From: Bordetella hinzii LMG 13501
GTDB lineage: Bacteria > Pseudomonadota > Gammaproteobacteria > Burkholderiales > Burkholderiaceae_B
Length of the DNA: 64,000 bases
Assembly (NCBI RefSeq): GCF_001548475.1
Contig: NZ_LRUJ01000002.1
Coordinates: forward strand, 171,460 to 235,459
Direction of reading: 5' to 3'
Shown: one piece after another, positions 43,819 through 53,105 of the stretch
Numbering within the stretch: position 1 is the stretch's first letter
Layout of the letters: every line of letters starts with the position of its first letter
The notes under the pieces: generated by a model
Databases searched by the model: none
Told to the model about the DNA's origin: nothing
What the model saw: only the letters and a program-made list of their open reading frames with translations
Position numbers and translations under genes: made by a program

Positions 43819-46359
43819 TCAGAGCGGCTGGGCGGCGATGGCGCTGGGCACTTGCACCGTGCCCACGCCGCCGGCCGGCGCCGCGGCGGGCGTCGGCGCG
43901 GCTGGCGAGACAGCATGGGCGGCGGGCGGGGCGGCCGGGACCGGGATGCTCAGCGGCGCGGGCGCGGCCTGGCCGGGCTGCCTGACGCGGGTGTCGCTGT
44001 CGTCGGCGGGACGGAAGTTGTTCAGGAAGTCGGACAGCGAATCCCCCGTAGTCAAGTCCAGCGCCGCGATGGCCTGGCCTGGCGGAAACTCGGTGTAGTA
44101 GTAATTGCCGTTGTCGGCGATGAGGCCTTGCGGCCGGGGCGCGCGCGGCGTCTCGGCCACGCCCTTGAGCATGGGGCTGGCGTAATCCAGCCAGGTGGTC
44201 AGGGCCAGGCCGCTGCCGAACTCGTTGCTGCCCAGGCTGCGCGGCTGGTCGAAGCCCATCCAGACCGTGGTGACCATGTCGCGGTTATAGCCCGAGAACC
44301 AGACGTCGACCGAGCCATTGGTCGTGCCGGTCTTGCCGGCCAGGTCATTGCGCTTGAGGCTGCGGTAGACGCGCGCGGCCGTGCCCTTGACCGTGGTGTC
44401 GTGCATGATGTCGTCGACCAGCCAGGCGGTGCGCGGATCGATGGCGCGCGCGGTCTCGTCGCCGGCCACCACGGGCTTGGCCTGCATCAGCACCTTGCCC
44501 GAGCGGTCGGTCACGCGATCGATCAGGAAGGGGGTGAGCAGGTAGCCGCCATTGGCAAAGACGCTGTAGGCGTTGGCCACCTGCAGCGGCGTGGCCGCCC
44601 CAGCGCCCAGGGCGATGGGCAGCACGGCCGGCCAGCGTTCGCGCTCGAAGCCGAAGCGTGTCAGGTACTCCTGCCCATATTGCGGCGTGATGGCCTGCAG
44701 CAGGCGGATCGAGACCATGTTCTTGGAGCGGTAGAGCCCTTCGCGCAGCGTCAGCATGGGCTCGTACTGGTTGTTGTCGTTCTTGGGCTGCCAGTCTCGC
44801 GAGCCGGTCTGCGCGGCGGTCAGCATGAAGGGCTGGTCGGAGATCTGGGTGCCCGGCGTGAAGCCGCGCTCCAGCGCGGCGGCATAGATGAAGGGCTTGA
44901 TGGTGGAGCCGGGCTGGCGCCAGGCCTGCGTGACGCGGTTGAACGAGCCGCGGTAGTAGTCGAAGCCGCCCACCATGGCGCGGATCGCGCCATCCTGCGG
45001 CCGCAGCGAGACCAGCGCGGCCTGCAGGGCCGGCATGTTGATGATTTCCCAGCTGTCGGCGTTCTTGTGGACATAGACTACCGACCCGCGCCGCAGGCGC
45101 AGGCTGGAATCGGCCTTGGGGTTGAGGGCGCGCGCCACCACGGCCAGCGCCTTCTTGTCGCTGATGGTGATGATGTCGTTGCTGCTGCGGGCCACCTTGA
45201 CCTCGCCCGGGCTGGCCGAGAGCACCACGGCGGCAAACAGACCATCGCTGTCGGGATGCTCTTCCTGGACGCCGTCGAGCACGTCGTCCAGCGCCTGGGC
45301 ATCGCGTTCGATGCCATCGGGCAAGTCCACCTGGCCTTCGGGGCCGGGGTAGGGCGCGCGGCGCGTGTAGTCCAGCACGCCGTCGCGCACGGCCTGGTAG
45401 GCCGCTTGCTGGGCCTTGGAGTCGATGGTGGTGTAGACATCGATGCCTCGCGTATAGGCGTCTTCCTTGAAGACGCCATACATCAGCTGGCGGGCCATTT
45501 CGGCCGGATATTCGCCATGCACGGCATAGCCGTGCGACGGGCCGCCCTCGGCGCCGCGCAGCACGATTTTCTCGGCGCGCGCCTCGGTGACCTGCTCGGG
45601 GGTGAGATAGCCCAGCGCCTGCATGCGGCCCAGCACATAGCCTTGGCGCGCCTTGGCGCGTCCGAAGTTGGACAGGGGATTGGAGCGGGAGGGCGCCTTG
45701 GGGATGCCAGCCAGCATGGCGGCCTCGGCCGGCGTGACGTCGGCCAGCGCCTTGCCGAAATAAGTGCGCGCGGCGGCGGCGAACCCATAGGCGCGATGGC
45801 CCAGGTAGATCTGGTTCATGTAGAGCTCGAGGATCTGGTCCTTGCTGAGCTCCGATTCAATTTTGTAGGTGAGCAGCAGCTCGTAGAACTTGCGCGAATA
45901 GGTCTTTTCGGAAGACAGGTAGAAATTGCGCGCCACCTGCATGGTGATGGTGCTGGCACCCTGGGTCTTGGACATCTTGACCAGGTTGGTCAGGCCGGCG
46001 CGCAGCACGCCGGTCCAGTCTATGCCGTTGTGTTCATAGAAGCGATCGTCCTCGGCGGCCAGCACGGCATGGCGCATCACCTCGGGGATCTCGTCAAAGC
46101 GCAGCACGTTGCGGTGTTCTTCGCCGAACTCGCCGATCAGGACTTTGTCTGCCGTGTAGACGCGCAGCGGCACCCGGGGACGGTAGTCCGTCATGGCGTG
46201 CAGCTCCGGCAGGCTGGGCCAGGCCAGCGCCAGGGCCAGGCCGAGCGTGACGATGCCGGCCAGCGCCAGGCCGGCGGCGGCGATACCTGCTTGGACGAGT
46301 AGACGTCGTTTGCCGCCGGGCTTGGCCGGGCGGTCCGGGGAGTGCGGTGCGTGATTCAT
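43819..46359 (-). CDS. mrcA: Penicillin-binding protein 1A (bifunctional peptidoglycan synthase)
   Basis: The 846-residue class A PBP has an N-terminal membrane anchor (about residues 24-48). The glycosyltransferase domain follows with AAEDDRFYEHNGID (catalytic Glu) and QGASTITMQVARNFYL. The transpeptidase has the SxxK motif GSTIKPF, the SKN triad (RSKNMVS) and KTGTT. The C-terminus is Ala/Pro-rich. The ATG at 46359 fits the family N-terminus. It polymerises and cross-links peptidoglycan in the periplasm. Confidence 0.95.
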   Translation of the reverse strand: MNHAPHSPDRPAKPGGKRRLLVQAGIAAAGLALAGIVTLGLALALAWPSLPELHAMTDYRPRVPLRVYTADKVLIGEFGEEHRNVLRFDEIPEVMRHAVLAAEDDRFYEHNGIDWTGVLRAGLTNLVKMSKTQGASTITMQVARNFYLSSEKTYSRKFYELLLTYKIESELSKDQILELYMNQIYLGHRAYGFAAAARTYFGKALADVTPAEAAMLAGIPKAPSRSNPLSNFGRAKARQGYVLGRMQALGYLTPEQVTEARAEKIVLRGAEGGPSHGYAVHGEYPAEMARQLMYGVFKEDAYTRGIDVYTTIDSKAQQAAYQAVRDGVLDYTRRAPYPGPEGQVDLPDGIERDAQALDDVLDGVQEEHPDSDGLFAAVVLSASPGEVKVARSSNDIITISDKKALAVVARALNPKADSSLRLRRGSVVYVHKNADSWEIINMPALQAALVSLRPQDGAIRAMVGGFDYYRGSFNRVTQAWRQPGSTIKPFIYAAALERGFTPGTQISDQPFMLTAAQTGSRDWQPKNDNNQYEPMLTLREGLYRSKNMVSIRLLQAITPQYGQEYLTRFGFERERWPAVLPIALGAGAATPLQVANAYSVFANGGYLLTPFLIDRVTDRSGKVLMQAKPVVAGDETARAIDPRTAWLVDDIMHDTTVKGTAARVYRSLKRNDLAGKTGTTNGSVDVWFSGYNRDMVTTVWMGFDQPRSLGSNEFGSGLALTTWLDYASPMLKGVAETPRAPRPQGLIADNGNYYYTEFPPGQAIAALDLTTGDSLSDFLNNFRPADDSDTRVRQPGQAAPAPLSIPVPAAPPAAHAVSPAAPTPAAAPAGGVGTVQVPSAIAAQPL

Positions 46360-46460
46360 CGGAGCCGATTCTAGGGCAGAACCGCATAGACCGGCCTGGG
46401 GGGCCAAAGGTTTCCGTAACCAAACATGGCGGGGCAGGCCGGCGGGCTTGTGCGCGGACA

Positions 46461-46491
46461 AAAAAGGGACGCCGCCCGTGGGCGGCATCCC
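46461..46491 (-). terminator. Terminator of the S9 peptidase gene
   Basis: Read on minus, GGGATGCCGCC pairs with GGCGGCGTCCC (one mismatch) around a 4-nt loop, followed by T6. It lies just after the peptidase stop. Confidence 0.85.
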
Positions 46492-46518
46492 GCTTATTTT
46501 ACGCGCCCGCGCGCCGCT

Positions 46519-48432
46519 TCACGGCTTGAGGTGTTCGACGAAGAATTTTTCCATCGCCGCATAGAACTCGAATTTGTTCTCTTCGTTATGGAAACCGTGG
46601 CCTTCGTTTTCTTTCACCATGTATTCGACGTCGACACCGCGGCGGCGCAGCGCCTCGACGATCTGATCGCTCTCGGCCTTGTTGACGCGCGGGTCCTTGG
46701 CGCCCTGGGCAATGAACAGCGGCGTCTTGATGCGGTCCGCATGCAGGGCGGGCGAGGTGGCGGCCAGGCGCTCCTTGTCGCGCACCGGATCGCCCACCAT
46801 GTCCTGCATTTTTTCGAGCATGGGCTTCCAGTAGGGCGGGATGGTCTGCATGAAGGTGAACAGGTTGGACACGCCCACGTAGTCCACCGCCGCGGCGTAC
46901 AGATCGGGGGTGAAGGTGACGCCGGCCAGCGTGGCGTAGCCGCCGTAGCTGCCGCCATAGATGCCGATGCGCTTGGGATCGGCGATGCCTTGCCCGATCA
47001 GCCAATTGACGCCGTCGGTGATGTCATCCTGCATGGCCAGGCCCCATTGTCCGAAGCTGGCTTCCCAGAACTTGCGGCCATAGCCGGTCGAGCCGCGGAA
47101 GTTCATTTGCAGGATGCAAAAGCCCCGGTTGGCCAGGAACTGCACCTCGGGGTTGTAGCCCCAGCCATCGCGCGCCCACGGCCCGCCGTGCGGATTGACG
47201 ATGCAGGCGAGGTTCTTGGGATCGCGGCCCTTGGGCAGCGTCAGGTAGCCGTGGATGGTCAGGCCGTCGCGCGCGGTGTACTGGATGGGCCGCACCGAAG
47301 CCATGTCGGCTTCGGGCAGGGCGGGGTTGATGATGGCCAGCTCATGCAGCTTGTCCCGGGCGGCATCGTAGAGATAGCGCACGCCCGGGGTGCGGTCGTT
47401 ATAGGCCGCCACGATGAATGTGTCTTCGGCGCGGTTCCAGCTTTGCAGGGCGAACTCATAACCGGGCAGGTGCTGCTTGAGCCGGTCGAACAACTGGCGG
47501 GTTTCCGCGTCGAAAAAGCGGTACTGCGGCTTGTCGGTCTGGTAGGCCGCCAGCGTGAGGACTTTGCGCTTGCGCGAGTAGCCGGCCGCGTCCAGGTCCA
47601 CCGTGTCGGCCTCGAAGATTTTCTCTTCGACATCGGGGGTGGCCGGGTCGATCACGACCAGCGCCAGGCGATCGCGGCCGCGATTGGACAGCGCGTAGAG
47701 CTTCTTGTCGTCAAACGTAAAAAAAGACGGGCTGACGCTGGTGCGGTAGTCGGTGGTGATGAGGGGGCGGAAGGGCGATTGCTCGTCGTCGCGGTAGAGC
47801 AGGGTGGTGTTCAGGCCGTCGCTGGTGACGGCGGCGCGCACGCGGCCCCGGTGGTCGGTCTGCCAGCCGACCACGTTGCCGGGATTCTCGGCCACGCGCG
47901 TGGCCTGGCCGGTATGGACGTTGACGCGGTAGACATCGAAGACCTGGGGGTTGCGCTGGTTGTGCGAGATCAGGACGTGGTCGGGATCATCGGGCAGGTC
48001 GTCCTCGATGCCGGCCCGCACGCCTTCGAAGGGCGTGAGGTCGGTGACCTTGCCGTTGCGGATGTCCACGGCCACGACGTGGAAGTTCTCGTCGCCGCCG
48101 AAGTCCTTCTGGTAGAGCACCGTGTGCGAGCCCTTCCAGAAGAAGTTGCTGATGTCGCGCAGGCTTTCGCTGGTGAGTTTGCGCGGCTGGCCTTGCGGCT
48201 GGCCGTCGGCCAGCGGCTGCACATAGATGTTCATGCGCGGGGGACTGCCCTCGATGCTGACCGGCTGCATGAAGCCCAGGGTCTTGCCATCGTCGGCCAG
48301 GCGGAAGAACCCCTTCTCCGGATTGCGGAAAAAGTCTTTCAGGGGATATTGGCGCGGCGGCTGGGCCGAGGCGCCCAGGGCAGCGCCGATCAGGCCCGCG
48401 GCCAGGAGAGTGCGCGTGAGGGTTTTGAGCAA
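46519..48432 (-). CDS. S9 family prolyl-oligopeptidase-type peptidase, exported
   Basis: About 637 residues. A TTG start at 48432 is preferred because GGAGG lies five bases before it and a complete signal peptide follows ([20 protein letters not shown]). A beta-propeller N-terminal half (about 30-370) precedes the alpha/beta-hydrolase domain with catalytic Ser in GGSYGGY, Asp in GAKDPRVN and His in EGHGF. It is a dipeptidyl or oligopeptidase acting in the periplasm. It is transcribed alone with its own terminator. Confidence 0.9.
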   Translation of the reverse strand: MLKTLTRTLLAAGLIGAALGASAQPPRQYPLKDFFRNPEKGFFRLADDGKTLGFMQPVSIEGSPPRMNIYVQPLADGQPQGQPRKLTSESLRDISNFFWKGSHTVLYQKDFGGDENFHVVAVDIRNGKVTDLTPFEGVRAGIEDDLPDDPDHVLISHNQRNPQVFDVYRVNVHTGQATRVAENPGNVVGWQTDHRGRVRAAVTSDGLNTTLLYRDDEQSPFRPLITTDYRTSVSPSFFTFDDKKLYALSNRGRDRLALVVIDPATPDVEEKIFEADTVDLDAAGYSRKRKVLTLAAYQTDKPQYRFFDAETRQLFDRLKQHLPGYEFALQSWNRAEDTFIVAAYNDRTPGVRYLYDAARDKLHELAIINPALPEADMASVRPIQYTARDGLTIHGYLTLPKGRDPKNLACIVNPHGGPWARDGWGYNPEVQFLANRGFCILQMNFRGSTGYGRKFWEASFGQWGLAMQDDITDGVNWLIGQGIADPKRIGIYGGSYGGYATLAGVTFTPDLYAAAVDYVGVSNLFTFMQTIPPYWKPMLEKMQDMVGDPVRDKERLAATSPALHADRIKTPLFIAQGAKDPRVNKAESDQIVEALRRRGVDVEYMVKENEGHGFHNEENKFEFYAAMEKFFVEHLKP

Positions 48433-48565
48433 GATGACCTCCGGAAAGCGTGCGCCGCGTCCGGATCGGGGCGGGCGCCTGGGGTGTTCGATCATGCCAC
48501 AGCCTCCGGACAGGTGTCGAACCGGCCCGAATGCGGGATAATCCGCCGCAGTCTATGGAGGAATC

Positions 48566-49012
48566 ATGTTCAAAGCCATCCCGCTTGCCGCAGCTGTCCT
48601 GGCCCTGGCCGGGTGCTCGGTCGGATCCGGCCCCAACGGCGGCGCGCTGTCGGCCGACATGCAGGCCCAGGTGCCGGTCCAGGCGGCCTATGACGCCGCC
48701 GTGGCGCAGGCCGAGCGCTGCCTGGTCGGCCAGGGCGGCTACCGGGTGGACGGCCAGGTCAATGAGCGCTCGGCCATGATGCGCGTGCTCACGCCTTTCG
48801 GCGGCAACGAAATGGCACGGGTGGAGATCACGTCCACCGGCCCGGCTTCCTCGGCCGTGCACATCAATATGTGGGGGCGCAGCATCTGGAATGCCGACGC
48901 CCTGCGCGCCATGAAGGAGGCCATCACCTTCGGCGTGCCCTCCTGCGTGGCGTATATGCCGGGCGATCCCCAGCCCAAGGAAGAGGTCTGGAAGCTGCCC
49001 CAGCCCCGCTAG
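48566..49012 (+). CDS. Hypothetical lipoprotein
   Basis: A 148-residue precursor with lipobox ALAGC (Cys17) after a hydrophobic signal. The mature part has a single distinct domain with YDAAVAQAERCLVGQGGYRV and FGVPSCVAYMPG, two cysteines that may pair. Size and spacing suggest a small periplasm-facing lipoprotein. GGAGGAATC precedes the ATG. Family not recognised. Confidence 0.75.
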   Translation: MFKAIPLAAAVLALAGCSVGSGPNGGALSADMQAQVPVQAAYDAAVAQAERCLVGQGGYRVDGQVNERSAMMRVLTPFGGNEMARVEITSTGPASSAVHINMWGRSIWNADALRAMKEAITFGVPSCVAYMPGDPQPKEEVWKLPQPR

Positions 49013-49027
49013 GGCGCGGGGCGCGCG

Positions 49028-49456
49028 TCAGTCGCCGCCCGGGCGCTGCGCGACCAGCTTGAAGGTGGCCGAGGCCTTGGCCACCAGTTGGCCCTTCTCG
49101 TCGCGGATCTCGCCTTCGCAAAAGGCGATGGAGCTGCCCTTGCGCAGGCAGCGCGCCTCGACGACCAGGTCGCCCAGGCCCGGCGCCATGAAGCTGGTAG
49201 TCATGTCGATGGTGGCCATGCCGATGTCGGCCTGGTTGCCGCGCGCCGCCGCGCTCAGGGTGAAATCCAGCACGCTCATCATGGTGCCGCCATGCACGTG
49301 GCCGCGGCTGTTGGTCAGTTCGCGCCGCCAGGGCAGACGGCAGCGCGCCACGCCATTGTCGAGGGACTCGGGGATCAGCCCCAGATAGTCCATCATGGGG
49401 ATTTCCAGGCCGAAATAATCCGTGGGCGCGCGTTCTATCGTGTTGTGTTGCGTCAT
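49028..49456 (-). CDS. PaaI-family hotdog-fold thioesterase
   Basis: The 142-residue protein has the hotdog signature [20 protein letters not shown], with the active-site-type HGG, and a C-terminal strand pair [20 protein letters not shown]. It hydrolyses an acyl-CoA, possibly of aromatic or medium-chain type. It lies divergent from dinB and convergent with the lipoprotein gene. Confidence 0.88.
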   Translation of the reverse strand: MTQHNTIERAPTDYFGLEIPMMDYLGLIPESLDNGVARCRLPWRRELTNSRGHVHGGTMMSVLDFTLSAAARGNQADIGMATIDMTTSFMAPGLGDLVVEARCLRKGSSIAFCEGEIRDEKGQLVAKASATFKLVAQRPGGD

Positions 49457-49570
49457 GGGGAGAGAGGCCCGATGGGCCGGTGTGCCGACAAACCCTGGAC
49501 TGTAGCGCGAAACCCCCGGCCGCCCCCAGGCGGCTGTCCCCTCCGTGGTCAGTCTCGGTCATAATAGTGC

Positions 49571-49590
49571 TACCGTATATTTATCCAGTA
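49571..49590. promoter_or_regulatory. LexA (SOS) box before dinB
   Basis: TACCGTATATTTATCCAGTA matches the E. coli LexA-type box TACTGTATATATATACAGTA at 17 of 20 positions, ending 32 bp before the dinB start codon. Confidence 0.75.
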
Positions 49591-49622
49591 GTCCGGCCGG
49601 CCGGCACGGCCGCGCGCAAGCC

Positions 49623-50705
49623 ATGACCGTCCCGACCCGCAAAATCGTGCACATCGACATGGATGCTTTCTATGCCTCCGTCGAACAACGCGACCGCCCG
49701 GAGCTCAAGGGCCTGCCGGTCATCGTGGCCTGGACGGGCGCGCGCTCGGTGGTCTGCGCAGCCTCCTATGAGGCGCGGCCCTTTGGCGTGCACTCGGCCA
49801 TGGCGGTGTCGCGCGCCCGGCGCCTGTGCCCGGACGCGATCTATGTGCCGCCGGACTTCAACCGCTATCGGGCCGTTTCCAGGCAGGTGCGCGAGATATT
49901 CTCCCGCCATACCGACCTGGTCGAGCCGCTGTCGCTGGACGAGGCTTATCTCGATGTCACGGTCAACAAACAAGGCCTGCCGTCGGCCACGGCGGTGGCC
50001 GAGGCCATCCGCGCCCAGATCCGCGCGGAAACCGGCCTGACGGCTTCGGCCGGCGTGGCGCCCAATAAATTCCTGGCCAAGATCGCTTCCGATTGGAACA
50101 AGCCCGACGGCCTCTTCGTGGTCCGCCCCTCCCGGGTGCTGGCCTTCCTGGCGCCGCTGCCGGTGCGCAAAGTGCCCGGCGTGGGCAAGGTGACCCAGGC
50201 GCGGCTGGAGGCCCTGGGCGTCCATACCGTGGGCGATCTCGCCACCCGGGAGCTGGCCGAGCTGGAGCATCATTTCGGCCGCTACGGCACACGCCTGTAT
50301 GAGTTGGCGCGAGGGGTGGACGAGCGCGAAGTGCAAGCCGACCAGCCCTTGCAGCAGGTCTCTTCCGAGACCACGTTCGAGCGTGACCTGCGCCTGTCCG
50401 AACTGGGCGAGGCCCTGGACCGCCTGGCCGGCCGCGTCTGGGAGCAGGCGGGCAAGAAAGGCCAGCTGGGGCGCACCGTGGTGCTCAAGCTCAAGACCGA
50501 CCGTTTCCGCATCCTGACGCGCAGCCTGACGCTGCCGCAGCCGCCATCGTCGGCCGAGGAGCTGGCCGCCATTGCGCGGCGGCTGTGCGCGAGGGTGGAT
50601 CTGCCGGCGCAGACGCACTATCGGCTGGCCGGGGTCGGCATGAGCAACTTTGCCGACCCCGGGCAAGGCGCGCGCCAGCCGGATCTGTTCGGCGGCGCGT
50701 TCTAG
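49623..50705 (+). CDS. dinB: DNA polymerase IV
   Basis: The 360-residue Y-family polymerase has the catalytic motifs KIVHIDMDAFYASVEQRD (first Asp) and SLDEAYLDVT (Asp-Glu pair), a helix-hairpin-helix thumb and the little-finger domain. The C-terminus ends in ARQPDLFGGAF; the QxxLF-like QPDLF could be the sliding-clamp binding motif. The ATG at 49623 matches the family start. The LexA box upstream predicts SOS induction. Confidence 0.95.
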   Translation: MTVPTRKIVHIDMDAFYASVEQRDRPELKGLPVIVAWTGARSVVCAASYEARPFGVHSAMAVSRARRLCPDAIYVPPDFNRYRAVSRQVREIFSRHTDLVEPLSLDEAYLDVTVNKQGLPSATAVAEAIRAQIRAETGLTASAGVAPNKFLAKIASDWNKPDGLFVVRPSRVLAFLAPLPVRKVPGVGKVTQARLEALGVHTVGDLATRELAELEHHFGRYGTRLYELARGVDEREVQADQPLQQVSSETTFERDLRLSELGEALDRLAGRVWEQAGKKGQLGRTVVLKLKTDRFRILTRSLTLPQPPSSAEELAAIARRLCARVDLPAQTHYRLAGVGMSNFADPGQGARQPDLFGGAF

Positions 50706-50716
50706 GGCGGCAAGCC

Positions 50717-51178
50717 TCAGGCCAGGCGGGCCTTGACCTGCTGCGAGACCTGCGACATGTCGGCGCGACCGGCCAGGGCCGGTTTGAGGATGGCCATGAT
50801 CTTGCCCATGGCCGCCGGGCCGGTGACTCCCTGGCCTTGCACCTCGGCGATGGCCGCGGCGATGGCGGCATCGATTTCCTCGGCGGCCGCGGCCTGCGGC
50901 AGAAACTCCTGCAGCACGACGACTTCGGCCTTTTCCTGCTCGGCGGTCTCGGTGCGGCCGGCGGCCTCGAAGGCGGCGATGGATTCGCGGCGCTGCTTGA
51001 CCTGTTTCTCGATGATGGCGGTGATCTCGGCGTCGCTGAGGTCGCGGCGCTCATCGACCTCCTTCTGCTTGACCGCGGCCAGCAGGAAGCGCAGGGTCGC
51101 CAGGCGGGCGCTGTCCTTGGCGCGCATCGCCTGTTTCATGGCGTCGGAGAGCGTGGTCTTGAGCGTGTCGGTGCTCAT
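50717..51178 (-). CDS. yqeY: GatB/YqeY domain protein
   Basis: This 153-residue protein is all-helical YqeY-like, with MKQAMRAKDSARLATLRFLL at the N-terminus and the C-terminal GKIMAILKPALAGRADMSQV. It resembles the tail of the GatB amidotransferase subunit that binds tRNA. The role of the stand-alone form is not settled. It is convergent with dinB. Confidence 0.9.
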   Translation of the reverse strand: MSTDTLKTTLSDAMKQAMRAKDSARLATLRFLLAAVKQKEVDERRDLSDAEITAIIEKQVKQRRESIAAFEAAGRTETAEQEKAEVVVLQEFLPQAAAAEEIDAAIAAAIAEVQGQGVTGPAAMGKIMAILKPALAGRADMSQVSQQVKARLA

Positions 51179-51258
51179 GGGGAAATCCTTGAGGGTTGCT
51201 GCAAAGCCCGTGTTTTAACCCTGCGCCGGGCAGGGCGGCAAGTTGTCCCAGGTTTTTA

Positions 51259-51281
51259 AAGATGTAGAATAAATACATGTT
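51259..51281. promoter_or_regulatory. NsrR binding site before hmp
   Basis: A 23-bp stretch with arms AAGATGTAGAA and AAATACATGTT around one base matches the NsrR consensus (AAGATGYATTT-N-AAATRCATCTT) at 19 of 22 arm positions. It lies 36 bp before the hmp start. Confidence 0.8.
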
Positions 51282-51316
51282 TAAGCCGGAATACCGGCAA
51301 CCTCTAGGAGCAGTGC

Positions 51317-52543
51317 ATGTTGAGCGTAACCGTCCGTGAGCAGGTCAAATCCACGGCGCCCGTCCTGAAAACCCATGGCGAGGCCCTGACGCGCCATTTC
51401 TACGCCCGTATGTTCCAGGGCAATCCGGAACTCAAACAGGTCTTCAACCAGGGCCACCAGCAAAGCGGCCAGCAGCAGCAGGCGCTGGCCATGGCCGTGG
51501 CGGCCTATGCCGAGCATATCGACGATCCCTCCGTGCTGGGCCCGGTGCTGGAACGCATCGCGCACAAGCATGTCAGCCTGGGCATCCGTCCCGAGCATTA
51601 CGCCATCGTGGGCAAGCACCTGCTGGCCTCGATCCGCGAGGTGCTGGGCGAGGCGGCCACCGACGCGCTGATCAACGCCTGGGCGGCGGCCTATGGCCAG
51701 TTGGCCGATGTGCTGGTGGGCCTGGAGTCGCAGCTCTACGCCGCCTCGGCGAGCAAGCAAGGCGGCTGGACCGGCTGGCGCGGATTCAAGGTCGTGGGCA
51801 AAGTCCCCGAAAGCGCGGAGATCACATCTTTCTACCTGCGTCCGGCCGACGGCGGCGCCTTGCCGGATTTCCGTCCAGGCCAATACCTGTCGGTGCGTCT
51901 GTACATCCCCGAGCTGGGACTGATGCAGCCGCGCCAATACAGTCTGTCGGACGCGCCGGGCAAGGACAGCCTGCGGATTTCCGTCAAGCGCGAGCCGGCC
52001 GGCACGGGCCCGGCCGGACGGGTGTCCAACCGCCTGCATGACCACGTCCAGGAGGGCGATGTGCTGGATGTGGCGCCGCCGCAAGGGGATTTCGTGCTCG
52101 ACACCGAGGGCGAGACGCCGGTGGTGATGATCTCGGGCGGCGTGGGCATCACGCCGATGATGTCCATGCTCAATGCCTTGTTGCAGCGCCAGGAGGCTGG
52201 CGGCCCGCCGCGGCAACTGCGCTTTGTGCATGCCTGCCGCGCCGCGTCGGCGCATGCCATGCGCGACGCCGTGGCCGAGGCCGCGCGCCGCTATCCCAAT
52301 GTGCGCCGCCACGTGTTCTATGAACACGTGGGCGAGGGCGACCGCCAGGGCGTGGACTATGATCACGCTGGCCGCATTGACTGGCAGCGCATCGCCGATG
52401 ACGTCGTGCTGCCCGAGGCCGATTATTATCTCTGCGGCCCGCTGCCCTTCATGCGGGCGCAACACCAAGCCCTGAGCGCGCTGGGCGTGCCGGCCCGGCG
52501 CATCCATGCCGAGGCCTTTGGCACCGGCGGGCCGGGCTGCTAG
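51317..52543 (+). CDS. hmp: Flavohemoprotein, nitric oxide dioxygenase
   Basis: The 408-residue protein has three domains: a globin (residues 1-140) with proximal heme His85 in AHKHVSLGI, an FAD-binding ferredoxin-reductase domain (about 150-260, with RQYSLSDAPG) and an NAD domain (about 265-405, SGGVGITPMMSML). It converts NO to nitrate using NADH. The ATG at 51317 is preceded by TAGGAGCAG. NsrR is encoded 22 bp downstream and the NsrR box is upstream, so expression is nitrosative-stress inducible. Confidence 0.97.
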   Translation: MLSVTVREQVKSTAPVLKTHGEALTRHFYARMFQGNPELKQVFNQGHQQSGQQQQALAMAVAAYAEHIDDPSVLGPVLERIAHKHVSLGIRPEHYAIVGKHLLASIREVLGEAATDALINAWAAAYGQLADVLVGLESQLYAASASKQGGWTGWRGFKVVGKVPESAEITSFYLRPADGGALPDFRPGQYLSVRLYIPELGLMQPRQYSLSDAPGKDSLRISVKREPAGTGPAGRVSNRLHDHVQEGDVLDVAPPQGDFVLDTEGETPVVMISGGVGITPMMSMLNALLQRQEAGGPPRQLRFVHACRAASAHAMRDAVAEAARRYPNVRRHVFYEHVGEGDRQGVDYDHAGRIDWQRIADDVVLPEADYYLCGPLPFMRAQHQALSALGVPARRIHAEAFGTGGPGC

Positions 52544-52565
52544 CGCCGCCTTCACGCCAACCGCC

Positions 52566-53009
52566 ATGCAACTGACCCGATTCACCGATTTTGGCCTGCG
52601 CGTCCTGATGTACCTGACGCAGTGCCGCGAACGCGACAAGCCCGTGACGATCCCCGAGATCGCCGAGCGCTTCGCCATCTCGCGCAATCATCTGGTGAAG
52701 GTGGTGCACTTCATGTCGCAGCAGGGCTGGGTCGCCGCCACCCGGGGCAAGGGCGGCGGGCTGGCCCTGGCCCGGCCGGCCGACAGCTATCGCCTGGGGC
52801 AGTTGGTGCAGGCCCTGGAACACCAGGCGGGCCTGGTCGATTGCGGCAGCCCTCCCTGTGCATTGCAGGGGGCCTGCCTGCTGGCCGGGGTCCTGAATGA
52901 CAGCTTGCGCATCTTCTACGAGAGCCTGGACCGCCACACCCTGGCTGAACTGGTGGCGCAGCCGACCGAGGCGGCCATCATCCGCCTGCATCGCGGCGCT
53001 TCCGCCTAA
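52566..53009 (+). CDS. nsrR: Rrf2-family nitric-oxide-sensing repressor NsrR
   Basis: The 147-residue winged-HTH protein has MQLTRFTDFGLRVLMYL at the N-terminus and the recognition segment IAERFAISRNHLVKVVHFM. Three cysteines in CGSPPCALQGAC (C-X4-C-X5-C, around residues 94-106) are ligands of the NO-sensitive Fe-S cluster. It is co-transcribed with hmp, giving an autoregulated loop. IscR is less likely because no isc genes are present. Confidence 0.93.
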   Translation: MQLTRFTDFGLRVLMYLTQCRERDKPVTIPEIAERFAISRNHLVKVVHFMSQQGWVAATRGKGGGLALARPADSYRLGQLVQALEHQAGLVDCGSPPCALQGACLLAGVLNDSLRIFYESLDRHTLAELVAQPTEAAIIRLHRGASA

Positions 53010-53105
53010 CCTAAGGTTATGGCTGCTGGCGGGATAGGCATTTGCCGCCGGGGTGGCCGCCCAGGAAAATGAAGGATTCTCTTCGTTTTGCAAGGTTGCC
53101 GGGTT

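Noticed and set aside
43852..46302. An 816-codon plus-strand frame opposite PBP1A
   Set aside because: The product is a Gly/Ala/His/Arg-rich shadow; PBP1A on the other strand carries all catalytic motifs.
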